DNA from: Phalacrocorax aristotelis
Taxonomy: Eukaryota; Chordata; Aves; Suliformes; Phalacrocoracidae
NCBI RefSeq assembly: GCF_949628215.1
Contig: NC_134279.1
Span: forward strand, 63,843,766 to 63,907,765
DNA length: 64,000 nucleotides
Reading direction: 5' to 3'
Position 1 is the first letter of the stretch. Every line of letters begins with the position of its first letter. The notes under the pieces were generated by a model, which did not search any database, was not told where the DNA came from, and saw only the letters and a program-made list of their open reading frames with translations. Made by a program: the position numbers and the translations under genes. Below, in pieces: positions 1 to 12,589 of the stretch.

Positions 1-3000
1 CCTGTGGACGGGGTCATTTGAATAGCAATTGCTGGGTTCAAGAGCTACTTGGGCTCATTTTCACTTGAAAAGATTAGGAGTTGATAACCTGAGCAACTCA
101 GTAGCAGAGCTGCTTTGGAGCGGAGACCTGAAGATACACCTCATTTAGCTAATACTGCTGCCCTTCATACAATGAGAAGTGACCAAAATTTTCAATAGCA
201 ACCAGCATATCAAATTTTGTATGTTTAACACCAAGTACCAATTATCTGGTGAGTAAGACTGCAAAGGAAACATGATAAGATTAGAAATGTATATCTTATA
301 TCCACCTAATGGTCAGAAAATAGAGGAAACAGTAACCTTTTTATTGTTGCCCATATCAGTTGTGTATCACTCTTGGATGCAAAAAGAATTGAGGCCTCAT
401 GTGTGAAAGAATTTTTGCGTCCTAATAATAGCAAGCCACAGCAAAGCTCAGGAAATTAAAAAAAATCATTTATAAGCAAATAAAACAAAAAGGTCATAAT
501 GAATGGAAGTTTAAAAGTTAGAAGTCCAAAGAAGGGAAGGGGGAGGGAAAAAAGATAATGGGTATAGACAATAATTACAGTACCATGTGGAGAATGTAGT
601 TAAATACAAAGCTTAACATGCTTTAAAAAAAACAAAGCAAACCAAAACAAAACAGAGTTTCCAATTTTTATAATTTCCTTAAACATGTCTCTTCTACTGA
701 CTTATAGGAGTAATTTGAGGACAAGACTTCTAAGAGATGCTCCCAAGGAAGCACCTCCGTCATGCTGTTGCTTGCCATATATTCCAGATACATAAGCAAA
801 CTATAATTCCACCATTCTTTGAGCATTAATTTACATTAAAATTCCCTTTTCTTAACACTATTATTTTTACATTCATATGATTCAGATGTTTAAATCTGAT
901 TAGATCTAACAGTGACTGTTTGTAAGAATAACAAGCAATTGCCAAGAAGAGGTAAAAAGTACTTACGGATGTGATGAGTATCATCAAAGAACCCTGAGAT
1001 CTGTAGAGTTTAATGGCATTATTAAATGCTGGCATTTCTAGTGATATAGACCAATAAGAAAGGACACAACCTTTCTAGTGCTGATCTTAACTTCCTCTGT
1101 TTAGAAAAATGCAGCTTCTCTGTAAAACCCTTATTCCCACTGAAGAAGAATAATAAGAAGGTACTTCTAAATCTGGTGTTCATCCAAATGCTAGCAATGA
1201 GACAAAGTAAAATCAGTTCTTGAAAATTTGAAAAATGTTGAGCTGAAGGAAGAGAGCAAGCTTACAGCCAGTCCTTTCAGCACTGGAAATTGTCTACTCC
1301 ATAGAACAGAAATAAAGGACGTTATTGTTTTGACATGGAAACACATGTTGAATATTTACTTTAAAACCAGGATTTTGATTGTAGGATATAGCTACTGATC
1401 TGTAACTACTTTCAGTAATTTCAGCTTGCATTCCTTATGTCAAGAGGACCTAACTACAGAGGTGATATGTTTCATTCTTGTAGTTCTCTTGAGCTGGATC
1501 CTTGTTCTCATCCTTTCCCTCTCCCTTCCATGTGGAAAGGCTGTCTGACCACTGGAGCAACAGAAACACTGAGGTTCCTTTCTAGTCACTGGAAGAACAT
1601 GGACACCTCCCAAAACTGTTTCATTCACCTACTTCACCTAAAATAGATTCACCTGCCTTCTGTTAACTGTAGGCAGCCTGGGCTGCTACTGATCTCTTCA
1701 GAAGCTAAGCTTGGTGAACTGAATACTAGCATAATAGCCACTGTTTTGTCATAGACTGAAAAAAAAAAAATCCTTATAAACTCCTGACAAGTGTATTTCA
1801 TCTACCTCCACATGAGGACCCTCCCTTTCAACCTATGGAAAGAAAGCTATAAAAGCACTAGGCAATACACAAAGGTGTTGGAAGCTGTCCATCTGCATCA
1901 GCCTGCCATCAGACTGGGCCAGTCTGCCTTCAGGTACTTGTATTATGCCAGTTCTTTGTATAGCTTTGCCTTGAATGTGCTCAGGCAAAAAGAATTATGG
2001 GGGTTTTTTATCACATAGGGTTTGTCTGACAATGTATACCTTCACTGCAGAAAGTCTTGGGGGTAATTTGGAAGATGCAGCAGATAAAAAGGCACAGCAA
2101 TAACGTTTGACATCCAGAAAGAAAGGAGAAGCAATTGGGAATTGCAGAAAAGCACAGGGCTCCATATTTGTGTTAAAATGACTGTTAGACAAATGATGTA
2201 AAAAACCTGAGAAGCAGTAACCAAGAGAGGCACTGAAATAGTCTCACAAGGTTACTCATGCTAGTTTCCAGTCAATCACAACCAATGGAGAGAGACCCAC
2301 TCTTCCAGAAGGCGTTCAGTGTAGCAACTTACCACAGCTCCACTGCTTTTTCCTCTGCTAACTGAAGAGACAGCCTACAAACATTTGTTCATTTGAATTC
2401 TTTCCCTAAACTAATTTTCTGAACTAAATCACTATACTGTGGCCCCTGCTGACTGATGGGTTACATCAGAATAACCTGGGTACCTTGAGCTCCCAGAAGG
2501 CGGTGATAAGCAACTTTCCTGTCCACTGGACTAGGTTGAAGGACTTGATGACTTTAGACATAGCAGCTAAAGACACAGAGGCTTCTTGGGAGGGTGGGGC
2601 TGCCTTCGAGAAGAGGACTAAACAGACCAAGCCCACCCTTAAGGCAGTGGGGTAAGGCTAGAACAGAGGAGAAGAAAAGCACTGAGAATATTAAGGGATG
2701 GTCTCTCAAAAAGGAGAAGAAAATGGGAGGAAAAACCCCCACCATGTTTCCAGTTATGATGTAGGCTGGACCACAGTCTGAGCTAGCTGCCTACCAATGA
2801 CCTTTGCAGAGGTATGAGATATATTTACATGCCCCACGGAGTCAGCATTTAGGTTTGTTGACCTACTGCCAAACCAGCTCCAAAACTAAACTACTGTAAC
2901 TGCAACATCTAAGTAGTGCCGCAGAGAGGACGGTGTAACTAGTCTGGAGATATTGCCGTCCTACAGCCGCAACACTCGTCAAGTGCCCTTGCACTGCAGC

Positions 3001-5936
3001 CACGTTAGTGCATTGTACTACACTCACCTGTCTTGGAGAGTTCAGCTGGGACGATGCACAGGGCTTTGCAAACATCAGCAGATATCACAGGGGTGAAGAA
3101 AGATTGGGTGCTGACTTTTGAATTACATAGTTCTGGGAAGAATATTCATGGGGTACTTAAACATAGTAAATACTCAGGAACTCTAATTTATGCCCCAGTC
3201 ACAAGAAGGAAGCAAATAACAGTGCCTCAAACCTAATGGCATGCAAAGCATGACAAAGAAAAGATTCCCTGTCACTCAGCTGTTGATTCTGTGTGCTTCA
3301 TAAACCTCAGTTTCGCCTCTGGTGACAAACAGTGCAAGGTATGAGGAGATTGCAGGCCAAAAAAAAAAAAGAGAAAGGATAAATTAGATGTTTCCTGTTA
3401 ATGAAGAGATGCCTTTCTCAGAAAAAATGGCTAACTCTGTAAAACATGTGGTGCAGTAGAAGTAGTTAAAAAGCTGTTCTTTCCCTTTTAAGTAGTCGGG
3501 GGAATACATCTCTGTACTGTTAAGATCCCAAATCAAGCCAAACTTAAGCAACATTGCTTGACTTTAAGCAAATGAGAAGAAGGCTGGGTTTAAAATAAAA
3601 ACACCCTAAAGTATGCTTGCTTGTCTAACTCCACTGTTTTCATCTCTCTGCAGTAGTGGAACTTTTTAGGTTAAAAAAAATTAGGGTAGCAGACTAATAG
3701 CATAACACCCTCCTGTTCAATGTAAAGAGTAGCACAGCTTCACCATTCCCATCAGCTCAAGTTTGTAGTTTGAATTTTCTGTGGTGTATTCCTGGTATTT
3801 CTAAAAGTACCTGATAGAGGTTGCATCAGCTTTGCACACTGTTGTTCTGGATCTATGTGTGTGTTGCAAACTTCTTTTATACTTATTACAACTAATGTTA
3901 AAATTCAACATGTATTCTAAAGCAGTTCTAGTTATTCTAGAAGTAACATTAAGACTTTAAATAGATGCTTTTACCAACTTTGTACACCATAGAGCTGATT
4001 AAGAAACACTAATATATATAGGCCTAGACACGAGAATCTGTTGCTCCACATAGTCATGCAATAAATGACACCCAGCCCCAAATATGTGTCTTTAGCCTAT
4101 TTATTCACACTCAAAACTCTGATTATTGGTTTCTGTTAGACTTGTGCTACATTCATAACTACGCTGAATCTGTACTATACCCAACTGCCAAAATCAGAAA
4201 AGGCCGTACAACTCTTTCCATTGACATGGGTGGGACGGGGTATTAACAGCTTCTGAATGAGCAAGTGCTGGCCTATGTTTCATGGAAACCTCAGAGAATT
4301 CAGCACAAACATAAGACTCATTTGCATCCACGAAAGTGGGAAGGAAATAGGCAAGTGCTATATATCTGTGGTTTTCTGTGTCAATAATAATTAATGCCAG
4401 ACCCCTCTTTTTTTCATCCAAGTTTATTCACTAAAAGCTTCATCCTGCTTAGGCTTTTCAAATGGACTCCCTGCCTTCCATAGAACTAGTCTTGTATTTA
4501 AAGCAAGTAGGACTGCAAGAAAATTTGCTTGATGAGAATATGGAGGAAGTGCCAAGGAGCACCCTTGGTTGAACAGCAGCATGTGTCTCAGGCTCCTTGC
4601 TTGCTTATATCGGTTTCCATGAACTGCTGAAACGGAGCACAGACACCTCTGAGGGAGCAGGGATTAAGCGGTGCCGCTACATCAGTGCTAAGCAGCGTCT
4701 GAACTACCATGTTGTACGTGATAGGGTGCAGCATTTCTCTAATGCAACTACCTTGATTTTGGATCCAAGCACGCAGTTCTGCGCAAAGGCACTGTTATGA
4801 ATAGATGAGCCTGGGTTGGCACCACTTCAAGTCTTTCTTGTGCCATCTTCCAGTGGCTGGCACTGACCTGCCCTCTGTGAATTAGAAGCCCAAATTCCAC
4901 AGACATCTAATGAGACTGGTTTTGATATTACCAAGGGCTTCATTTTACTGTGACAAACACTCAGCTTCTGGCCAAAACAGTCAAGTTACAGGCACACATG
5001 ACGAACCACAACATCCCACTTTTCAGGGTACTTCTTCAGCGTCTCTTATTCTCATAGCTGTTCTTATGGCTGACCACCAACAGTCTTCATGCCTCTAAGT
5101 ATAATTAAAAAGATATAATAAAACAGTATAATAACAATAATATACATCTAGCATAATAAAAATAATTCCTTTTTTAAAAAAAGAACATAAATGGAAGCTA
5201 GCCTTGTTAGAGGAGAGGCATGGATGGGGCTGCAGGCTGTGAGCTACAGCTCTCCACACCCCTGCAGCACGGGCAGCAGGACTCCAGAGTCACACCTTGC
5301 AGATGTGCAGTTTCCAGAACAACGTAGAGGATGCTCATAATTAGCTGATGAGAGGCTTAACCTCTGAGGCATTGGTGGCATTAACTACCAAAATGTAGGC
5401 TCCGTGCATCTGCTTGCACTTCAGCACAAAAACTCTCCAGAACCGTCCCTCTCCTTTTCTGTGGCCCTATAGCCCTGCTATTCACTTTTTATGCTTTTCA
5501 CCAAATACAGATAATACATTTTCTCCATCATTTATAACACTCATGTTTGGAGGGTTTTGCTAAGAGCTACTAGTTTTACTTTTGTATTTTAGCCTCTGTG
5601 CTGATAGCCTCATAGCCAACATAGCAGACGGAGCTGAAATACAAATGCAAATAAGTAGAAAAGTGAATCCATGTTAATGTATTTCCCTATTTCGGAGAAC
5701 GTGAGAACATGAAAAAGGTGGGCCAGAATACATTTTTTTACATCAGTTTTACTTTTCTTCTGTTTTGTGGTACATAAATGACCAAATGCCTCCAGCTGAG
5801 AGGGCAAGGAACTGCAGATAAATATAGACTTTAGAGCTGAGGTTGGGCTTCATAAAGCTGAGAAGCCTGGATTTTTTTCTGGCCTCTGAAAATGTCAAAT
5901 TCTGTGGGCTAAGCCTCTCTTAAATGTTTAACATTG
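1..5936. other. Intergenic sequence, no gene recognised
   Basis: AT-rich unique sequence. All open frames are under about 80 codons and lack family motifs or coherent splice sites. A moderately GC-rich patch lies near 5,215-5,330. No interspersed repeat was recognised by eye. Confidence 0.6.
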
Positions 5937-6535
5937 TGTGTTGGTTTTGCCTAGGATAGAGTTAATTTTCTTCACAGTAGCTAGTACAGGGCCATAGTTT
6001 GGATTTGTGCTGAAAACAGTGCTGATAATACAGAGATACTGCCATTACTGCTGAGCAGGGCTTACACAGAGCCAAGGCCTTTTCTGCTTCTCACCTCATC
6101 CCACCCCACCAGCGAGTGGGCTGGGGGTGCACAAGGAGCTGGGAGGGGACACAGCTGGGACAGCTGACCCCAACTGACCCAAGGGATATTCCATACCATA
6201 TGGCGTCATGCTTAGCATGTAGAGCTGGGGGAAGAAGAAGGAAGGGGGAGTATTCAGAGCAATGGCGTTTGTCTTCCCAAGTAACTGTTACGCGTGACGG
6301 AGCCCTGCTTTCCTGGGGATGGCTGAACACCTGCCTGCTCATGGGGAGCAGTGAATGAATTCCTTGTTTTGCTTTGCTTGTGTGCGTGGCTTTTGCGTTA
6401 CCTATTAAACTGTTTTTATCTCAACCTACGAGTTTTCTCATTTTAACTCTTCCAATTCTCCTCTCCATCTCACCGGGGGGGAGTGAGTAAGCAGCTGCAT
6501 GGGGCTTGGTTGCTGACTGGGGTTAAACCATGACA
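5937..6535 (+). repeat. Left (5') LTR
   Basis: It matches the right LTR along its whole length with scattered substitutions and small gaps, about one difference in eight to ten bases by eye. It has an ATTAAA-type poly(A) signal near 6,404. The expected TATA position has no TATA box. Confidence 0.9.
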
Positions 6536-6542
6536 GTCATTT

Positions 6543-6560
6543 TGGCGCCCAGCATGGGGC
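6543..6560 (+). other. Primer binding site, tRNA-Lys type
   Basis: TGGCGCCCAGCATGGGGC lies 7 bp after the left LTR. It is recognisable as a Lys1,2-type site with two substitutions in its middle. This marks the element as a true retroviral insertion rather than two chance solo LTRs. Confidence 0.8.
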
Positions 6561-6892
6561 TCAGAAGGTTCAAGATAATGACAGACTTGATTGGAATGTG
6601 CTAGATTGAATTTATAGCTGTTATTACTGTTTAGCTATTAATTGGCAGGCTCCTGCGCTTGCTACGGGGCTGGCTTGCCTTACTGTCTATTATAGTCTAG
6701 TTCTTGTTAGTGGCTGCTTTTTGCTTTCAGTGCCTGCTGTCCTGCTTATCACCTTACTGTGCTGTGCCTGGGAACTTTCTGATAACAGCAATGGCCATGT
6801 GCCTGGGCTGGCAGATGGCCAGGGCCCCGCTGCTGTTTCTGTGCTGCTGTACTAGGCAGGCTGGAACTCCAGTGTGAACTCGAGTCAAAGGG

Positions 6893-7480
6893 ACTGTGAC
6901 CTGTGGATGAGTCCATGCGGGAGCAGGACACCCTGAAGTGGCTGTGGATAACCCTCTGCCAGAGCAGGTATGCCTTGAAGTGTTTATGGCCATGGTTATG
7001 CCTGTCACAGCAGGTATGCTTCTGAAGGGATTGTGGTGCAAGGATAAGTCCATGCTGGAGAAGGTACACCTCAAAGCATCAGTGGCTGTGCATGAGGTCA
7101 CGCTGGAACACCTCAAAGTGTGTGCCATGGATAAGTCCATGAGAGAATGGGATTCCTGTACTTCCTGGAGGGAGTACAGCCATGGGTAAGGCCATGCTGA
7201 AGCAGGTTCACTTCTGAAGGGACTGTGGCTGTGGGTAAGGGTATGCCGGAGGAGGTTATCTCTGAAGGCATTGTGGCCAATGGAGAAGGCCACACTGGAA
7301 CAGATGCACCTCAAAGAGACTGTGCCTGTGGATAAATCTATGCTGCAGCATTTAACACCCCTGGAGAGACTCTGCTTCCTAGATAAGGCTCCACTTGGAG
7401 CAGGTTTGCCCCTAAAAGACTGCAGTCTGGGGATAAGTCCAAGCCAGAGCAGGGGCAAGGGGAGCAGTTCTTTGCAATGT
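6893..7480 (+). repeat. Degenerate tandem repeat in the ERV internal region
   Basis: A unit of roughly 60-70 bp recurs about eight times with much variation. Its core is GTGGATAAGTCCATGCTGGA followed by a GCAGGTACACCTCAAAG-like part. The repeat opens long frames on both strands that have no viral homology I can see. Confidence 0.75.
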
Positions 7481-7923
7481 TAAACCCTGTGGTCTGGTCC
7501 AAAGGGACCAGGTGGAGATTGTGACGGAAATACCTTTATATTGTTGCAAGCCAGGATCTGAGTTGCATGTTATAGGAATTACTACAGCAGGAACCACCTG
7601 AACCAGTGGAGGACAAGCCTTACAAGAAGCAGTGCAAGTGCAGCAGTGACTGGACCTGAACTGGCTTGGGTGCCCAGTAACTACACACAACACACCACCT
7701 CTCCCGTCCTGCGTGACCACCATAACAGATGGAACCCAAAGTCATGGACTAAATGAACTCAGTGGACATTTTGTGGGTATTTGACAGACATTTCACAGGG
7801 GTGGTCCATAGACTAAGGGCATTATCTGTGTATTATATCAAAGGATGGGAAGGGGGGTGGTAGTGAGTAATGAGGATGTATTGGATAGTGTGAGTCCTGA
7901 GCATGATGTAAATGGTATGGAAC

Positions 7924-7938
7924 AAGGGGTGGAGAATG
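7924..7938 (+). other. Polypurine tract before the right LTR
   Basis: AAGGGGTGGAGAA directly precedes the right LTR except for two bases, the usual place for plus-strand DNA priming. Confidence 0.65.
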
Positions 7939-8524
7939 TGTGCTGGCTTTGGCTGCGGTAGAGTTAGTTTTCTTCATAGTAGCTAGTATGGGGCCATAGT
8001 TTGGATTTGTGCTGGAAACAGCCTGGATGACCCACGGGTGCTTTCGTTACTGCTGAGCAGGGCTTACACAGAGCCAAGGCCTTTTCTGCTTCTCACCCCA
8101 CGCCACCAGCAAGTGGGCTGGGGGTGCACAAGGAGCTGGGAGGGGACACAGCTGGGACAGCTGACCCCAACTCACCAAAAGGATATTCCACACCATAGGA
8201 CATCATGCCCAGCATGTAGAGCTGGGGGAAGAAGGAAGGGGGGATATTCAGAGTGATGGTGTTTGTCTTCCCAAGTAACCGTTACGTGTGATGGAGCCCT
8301 GCTTTCCTGGTGCTGGCTGAACACCTGCCTGCCCATGGGAAGCAGTGAATGAATTCTTTGCTTTGCTTGTGTGTCCAGTTTTTGCATTACCTATTAAACT
8401 GTCTTTATCTCAACCTACGAGTTTTCTCACTTTTATTCTTCCAATTCACTCCCCATCCCACCAGGGGGGGAGTGAGTGATCAGCTGTGTGGGGCTTGGTT
8501 GCCAGCTGGGGTTAAACCATGACA
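7939..8524 (+). repeat. Right (3') LTR
   Basis: The second copy of the LTR. It differs from the left copy in a patch near 8,020-8,040 and by small gaps, and it shares the altered TATA region. It ends TGACA and is followed by the CATTG duplication. Confidence 0.9.
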
Positions 8525-11271
8525 CATTGCTTCATTCCTGCGAAGTATCACAGAAGACAGCTTTATGATCCAATTTTTTTTTAAAAAAGTGTTCTGTTTG
8601 AAAAGCTTCTTAGACTTTCAGATAAAGTCAGCTTAGCTGCAAAACTATCTGTCAAAGTTTCATTTGATTACAAATAAAAAAAACCAAATAAAAAGACCAG
8701 ACAAACACCAGTGAAACCTGAAGACTTATGTACTCAGGGTTCCCAGATTCTCTCTTCATTTTCTTTGGCTTTGTAGTCATGATCATTCGTTACTATTTTT
8801 AGCACCAACAGCATGCTTCTCTGAATATTAACAAAACAAGCAGAGTCACATTCCTACAATGAAAGGAAAGTCAGGCAGACAATAGAGCACCCCAGCCTAG
8901 TTCTAGGAAGGCTATGCACTATGGAAAGAGTAAGTCCAAGCAAATGAATAACACCCCCTGTAAAGTCTGCAAGTACTATGCCTTGACCAGACATGTGCAG
9001 GCACAAGCTGGCATATAATAGGACCCAACTATCTTGATTCCTGTGCCAGTGATCAAAGGGCGTGTTTCTCCGTCAGCAATGCAGGCTCACCACCCACTGA
9101 CTTCTCAGGGAAGAGCTGAAGCTTCCGCCTTTGCAACCAGAAGGAAAACAGTGTCCAGAGAGATGGCTCTGGATAAAACAGCCATTGCAAGAAATGACTT
9201 AGGGAACAGCAACAAACGAATGCTGAGTTTTAAAGCCGCATAACACCCAGAACTGCAGGTATCCATAACGCTGACCAGTTTAGCACTGCATGCTCAGGAT
9301 GTCTAAAGAATAATTCTTATTTTGGAAAACTGAGAAAGTTGAGAGAGTACAAACCAGTGAGCGCTGCTTTGCGTAACACACATTGCAGGTAAAAGGGGCA
9401 AGTAAAGGGCTGCATTTTCATGTCCTCACTCAGAGTAAGCAGCACCTTTCTCACTACAGTAGGCTTATCTAAATTACCTGGCCTATAGAAAAGCTTTCTC
9501 CACATAAATGTCAGAATCTAATGGATGTATTTTCCATTTTTAGACCTGGACCTGCTCCAGAAAGACAGAGGGAGAACAAGCAAAGCCTATTTAGGTGATT
9601 TGTCCCTGGTAGAAAAAGAAGCAATGGCACTGGCATTAGTTTATTAATAGGTCGGAGACTGCTACCCACTCTACTTTCTCCTCAAACCAGAGACTGCAGC
9701 TGCCATACCTTGTTGCTTAATGGTGATGATAATTTTGTTTCAGTACCTGACAACATGCACTATACCATTGAAATACATTCAAGAAAGTGTAGAGTTCTAT
9801 AAAAGCAACAAGTAAGGAAAAATTTTGTATAGATAGAAGAGGGAATGATTATTTATTATCTCCTCTGATTTGTGCAACCGCAGTTTCTGAATTTGACCAA
9901 ATGACTTTGCATCAAACTCACAATTTTAGATTAAGTTGAAGCATCTAGCTTACAGAAAATATTTAGTCTTGGTTTAAAGAGACCAGATTATGAGAAAGCC
10001 AATATAGAGCAAGTAATTTTTCCAAGATAATTTTTTACTTCAGAACAGAATGCTATAGTCAAATCCATGCAAAAGCTATTTTTCTTTTTCTGTATTCTTC
10101 CTAGCATGTTTATAATTAGAAGATAAATTGAAATGCGTTTAAAATTGCATATAGACATTCACAGATAAGAAATATAAATTATGCTATCATGTGGAAGAAA
10201 AACCACTGCAAAAATTAAAGAATACTTTCTATGTCTTTATTTTGTTCTATGGTTTCTCCTCCATTATCTACCTCACACATTCCTACTACCAGACCTTTCC
10301 CACATTCAGGTAAAATTTTGATCAATCTTGGCCATGTATTTACGTTGAAGACTACGACAGCAGCGACTGAAAATCAGTACATGTACTAACACACTTTTTC
10401 CATAGCTGGTAAAATGTTAATTAATCTCCACTGTGTATTTACATTTGAAACTGCATCACCTGGGACTGACTGACACCAGCTACGCTGCCTGTTGGCCAAC
10501 GGACTCATTTCCCAATGCACAAGCAGCTGAATCACACAAACCTTATTCACATTCAGCTCTGTTCACCACTTAGTTACAATGTCACCAGAGATGCGTTATT
10601 CCTCACCTACAAAAGGTTCCTTCCGACGACAGCTGATCAATATTGTGGCCATGAAGATAGTGCAGTCACTCTGCCTGAGATCAGATTTCTGTAAATACAC
10701 AAACAACCAAGCATCTCTCTTTGTTACTATATTTGCTTTTTTATCTTTGTTCTTTATATAAAGTATTTACGGATATAAAAACAAAGGGGAGTTTAGTAAT
10801 AATGAGTGCCGGGTTATGCACAGATGCTTCCGAAGAGACAAAGCGTGCGAGAGGTCCCTCGTGGACCCCCATGCAGGAGGGTGGTGTGGCTGGAGACCCA
10901 GGGCTGCTGCAGCTCTGCACCGACTGGCAGAACCCGAGGCAGGAACCCAGGCTCCCCAGCACAGCGCCTGCCAAGGACCGTGCACCTCCAGATGTTGCAA
11001 TAGGAGAGACCAAAATATCCCCACCACACACCGTGGAGCAACCATCCACTTCTAACCCATGTGATGGGTGAGCCAGCAAGGGGTTTGTAAACGGGGTCCC
11101 ATACTGCCAGCCCACACCAGCCCAGGTCTGTGAAAGGCTGGCTACTCCAGAAGCAGGATTTCTCAAACTTGTAGCTGTTATGTCTATATTTACTAACTAA
11201 AAAGTATTGGGCCACACCCTATCTCATGCTAGGTGACATTCAGATGCAATGCAATATTTAATTTCATGAAA
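8525..11271. other. Intergenic sequence, no gene recognised
   Basis: Mostly AT-rich unique sequence. A GC-richer island at about 10,805-11,130 opens several overlapping frames on both strands (up to 141 codons), but none has recognisable motifs. Confidence 0.55.
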
Positions 11272-11570
11272 CCTGTCTTGCCAAAGTTTGCAATGACCTC
11301 AGCCTAGCTGCTGCATCCTCACCTTTCTTTACACGGGTTCGTGCACTCTTCTGCATAGATGCTGCCTCCTGTTTGCTTCGCTGCCAGCCTTCTGCTTTTT
11401 CTTTTAATTCTCTTACAGTTCTGATAAAAAGTGTTCACCTTACTCTGTCCTCTGCCACTCTCCTCCACTTTCTATTAGCATCCTACAGGTCTTTGACCTT
11501 GGCTTCTTTCTCTTCACCTTCAAAAACTCCTCCTAGAATCTCAAGTGCTAACAAATTATAGCTACAATTT
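11272..11570 (-). pseudogene. Possible decayed coding relic, coiled-coil-like
   Basis: Read on the minus strand from about 11,550 to 11,274, one frame gives about 92 codons with only two stops. It is rich in K, E, R, A and Q, with segments such as DANRKWRRVAEDRV and LKEKAEGWQRSKQEAASMQK. I cannot name a source protein. The strand is purine-rich, which by itself favours K/E/R codons, so this may be composition rather than ancestry. Confidence 0.2.
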
Positions 11571-11808
11571 CCATGCCACTGAAGTGCTAAGGGTAGAGAA
11601 GGTCTATGTTTTTTGGTTTGTTTGGGTTTTTTTTTCTAAAGTTAGACTTATTTGCAAAATAAAAATAGTCTCTTGTGTTAGAGGGCTTCTCCAGTCTTCC
11701 AGATATCTGGTTTTGTATGTGACTTCCCTAAAACTTTATATACAATATAAAAAAGTTAAACAAGCCAGAACTACTACAGAGCTGAATTTGTTCATTCTAA
11801 CTTCAGTT

Positions 11809-11875
11809 CCATAGAATATCCCGAGTTGGAAGAGACTCACAAGGACCACTGAGTCCAACTTCCAAAAAACCTGGG
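11809..11875 (-). mobile_element. CR1 LINE 3' end fragment
   Basis: CATAGAATATCCCGAGTTGG followed by an AGTCCAACTTCC-like stretch is the reverse complement of the 3' end typical of bird CR1 elements. Only about 65 bp remain. Confidence 0.75.
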
Positions 11876-12529
11876 GAAAAAAACCTGATCTGATAGCATA
11901 TTATTTGAGAAACTGTATGTTATATAATAAAGACCTGCAGATAACAAGAAGCATCACAAATTTTACATGTGCAGGCTTACATGGCTTTGTTTTGACTTCT
12001 GAGTACTTGCTACAGGCTTTTTATGCTTTCAGTTAATTCCTTGAGAAGCGCACCCAGAGGTTACCTACAGAGGTAACTGCGGTGTGCTATGCTTTGAGTT
12101 TTATGAGCATGGGAATAAAAAGCTATGACCATGAGATAAATCTTGGCCCTTCTGAAACAGGTGTCAAAATATCTACTGACAACAGCAGCTAGCCCTTCAT
12201 TGTTGTGTGCAAAACCAATGTAGCCTGTTTTTGAAACTTGGCAGAATATGTACAATCTGCACTAGATGAGAGTATTGCTATGCTTACAGTAACCATAAGC
12301 ACTCCCAAAGAGAGCAGAACACCACAAAAGCCTTTAAAAATGCCAACAATGAAAAGAAGTAATGCGTTTTATACTCAAAGTCATCAGAGCTGGCTCCATC
12401 TCAGCACAGCTCTCTGTGTTCCAGCACTGCAAAGCACACACCAGCCCAAAGCGGCAGGAGTGACAGCAGGCAGAACCAGCCCTGGAGCTAGGACAGGCAG
12501 GGGAACCCCAGTCTCCTACACCTGTGGTG

Positions 12530-12558
12530 GCCTCGGTGACGCTGCCCACCACCGAGGC
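12530..12558 (+). repeat. Short GC-rich inverted repeat
   Basis: GCCTCGGTG and CACCGAGGC form a perfect 9-bp stem with an 11-nt loop. Its function is unknown and may be chance. Confidence 0.5.
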
Positions 12559-12589
12559 AGGGAGTGCCATTTAACTTGAACAAAGGTGT

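Larger units (their letters stand above)
5937..8524 (+). mobile_element. Internally deleted avian endogenous retrovirus (LTR-internal-LTR)
   Basis: Two direct LTR copies of 599 and 586 bp flank only 1.4 kb of internal sequence. Both start TGTG and end in TGACA. The 5-bp sequence CATTG lies directly before the left LTR (5932-5936) and directly after the right LTR (8525-8529), as expected for an integration duplication. A tRNA-Lys-like primer binding site follows the left LTR, and a purine tract precedes the right one. No gag, pol or env reading frame is left, so the element is non-coding and non-autonomous. The 5-bp duplication fits ERVL-like or class I elements better than class II elements, which usually give 6 bp. 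The open frames inside come from a tandem repeat, not viral genes. Confidence 0.9.

Noticed and set aside
6754-7458. 234-codon open frame on the minus strand
   Set aside because: It is produced by the tandem repeat in the ERV interior. There are no retroviral protein motifs.
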